From the NCBI GenBank assembly GCA_024278645.1, contig JAJRST010000593.1, positions 1-5,816 on the forward strand: DNA of 5,816 bases, in the 5' to 3' direction. The notes beneath the pieces are model-generated. The model saw only the letters and a list, made by a program, of their open reading frames with translations. It searched no databases and was not told the origin of the DNA. The position numbers and the translations under genes were made by a program. Shown here piece by piece: positions 5,437-5,816 of this stretch; the first letter of the stretch is position 1; each line of letters begins with the position of its first letter. The stretch comes from a bacterium. GTDB taxonomy: Bacteria > Zhuqueibacterota > Zhuqueibacteria > Residuimicrobiales > Krinioviventaceae.

Positions 5437-5816
5437 TCACCGCTCCTCAAAGTAAAGCGATTTAAAGTCAAATCGATATCGTCTAAAAAAATAAAACAGC
5501 ACCAGCATGGCGGGAATCGTCGACAGCCAGATTTTCGCTCGGCGTTTTTTGGCCACGCGAATTTTTATCGCCTCCAAAGTCGACGGCTTGTGAAACCTGG
5601 CGAGCAGCAGGATGAACTCCCCGGGCGCGACATCCGTTGTCGGGCCGAAAACGCGGACGCTTTTGCCAAGCTGCAGGATGGAAAAACCGTCCTCGAAAAC
5701 CTGCTCGATAACCGCCTCGTTGCCCACTTCGATGACGACGCCGTCGTATTTTTCCGGCGCAGCAAGACAGTCGCTCAACGTGACGCCGGGATGGTAAAAA
5801 TAGCCGTACACAATGA
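5437..5816 (-). CDS. Membrane-anchored OB-fold-like protein, 5' end beyond the window
   Basis: The frame is open from the right edge. A GTG at 5811 could start a 124-residue product, but the frame continues upstream (ATT, then the edge) and no ribosome site can be seen, so the true N-terminus, perhaps with a membrane helix, probably lies outside. Counting from that GTG, residues about 12-87 alternate hydrophobic and polar positions in beta-strand fashion: YDGVVIEVGNEAVIEQV, DGFSILQLGKSVRVFG, then GEFILLLARFHKP. This resembles a small OB-fold barrel. A basic stretch (KKRRAK, 88-93) precedes a transmembrane helix (about 94-109) and a basic-aromatic tail ending FEER. I do not recognise a named family. 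It is the upstream partner of the YdjM-like gene, three bases away. The fold assignment is inference from pattern only. Confidence 0.7.
   Translation of the reverse strand, partial: IVYGYFYHPGVTLSDCLAAPEKYDGVVIEVGNEAVIEQVFEDGFSILQLGKSVRVFGPTTDVAPGEFILLLARFHKPSTLEAIKIRVAKKRRAKIWLSTIPAMLVLFYFFRRYRFDFKSLYFEER

Noticed and set aside
1..5816. Defence island, toxin-antitoxin pair, CRISPR or mobile element
   Set aside because: No repeats with regular spacing, no transposase or nuclease-immunity motifs and no small paired genes are visible. All large frames are assigned to housekeeping or envelope proteins.

Overview
The window reads as an ordinary chromosomal segment of a didermic bacterium of the FCB (Bacteroidota/Chlorobiota/Calditrichota/KSB1) kind. 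This placement is inference. It rests on a compact primary sigma factor of 284 residues that matches the short Bacteroidota-type RpoD almost region for region, on promoters that combine TTGACA with a TAnnTTT-like -10, on a small secreted single-FN3 protein, and on a signal-peptide TPR protein. Base composition is mixed, with GC-richer coding regions and very AT-rich gaps. No mobile element, CRISPR array, tRNA or rRNA is visible.

Layout from left to right. The 5' part of a (2Fe-2S) ferredoxin-domain gene runs leftward off the window (131 to 1). A 173-base divergent promoter region separates it from rmuC (305-1303, +). rmuC meets, tail to tail, a small secreted FN3 protein (1319-1729, -). A 200-base AT-rich divergent region with two abutting palindromes lies between the FN3 gene and the primary sigma factor gene (1930-2784, +, GTG start). 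A weak terminator, a near-perfect sigma-70-type promoter and a leader of about 120 bases with apparent secondary structure precede a membrane-anchored M23 peptidase gene (2982-3905, +). That gene ends in a strong intrinsic terminator. A secreted or periplasmic TPR protein gene (3966-4982, +) begins only five bases after the terminator T-run. Its 3' end overlaps by 32 bases the end of a leftward two-gene unit: a membrane OB-like protein (5816 to 5437, cut by the window edge) followed three bases later by a YdjM/DUF457-type membrane protein (5433 to 4951).

Functionally the genes are a housekeeping mixture: DNA maintenance (RmuC), transcription (sigma), cell-wall remodelling (M23 peptidase) and envelope proteins (FN3, TPR, YdjM-like, OB-like). 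Most transcription units appear to be single genes with their own promoters. The only clear operon is the OB-like/YdjM pair. I do not see a new multi-gene system. The points most worth a second look are the structured leader of the M23 gene, the double palindrome between the FN3 and sigma genes, the conserved-looking OB-like/YdjM membrane pair, and the TPR gene whose start sits directly behind a terminator.
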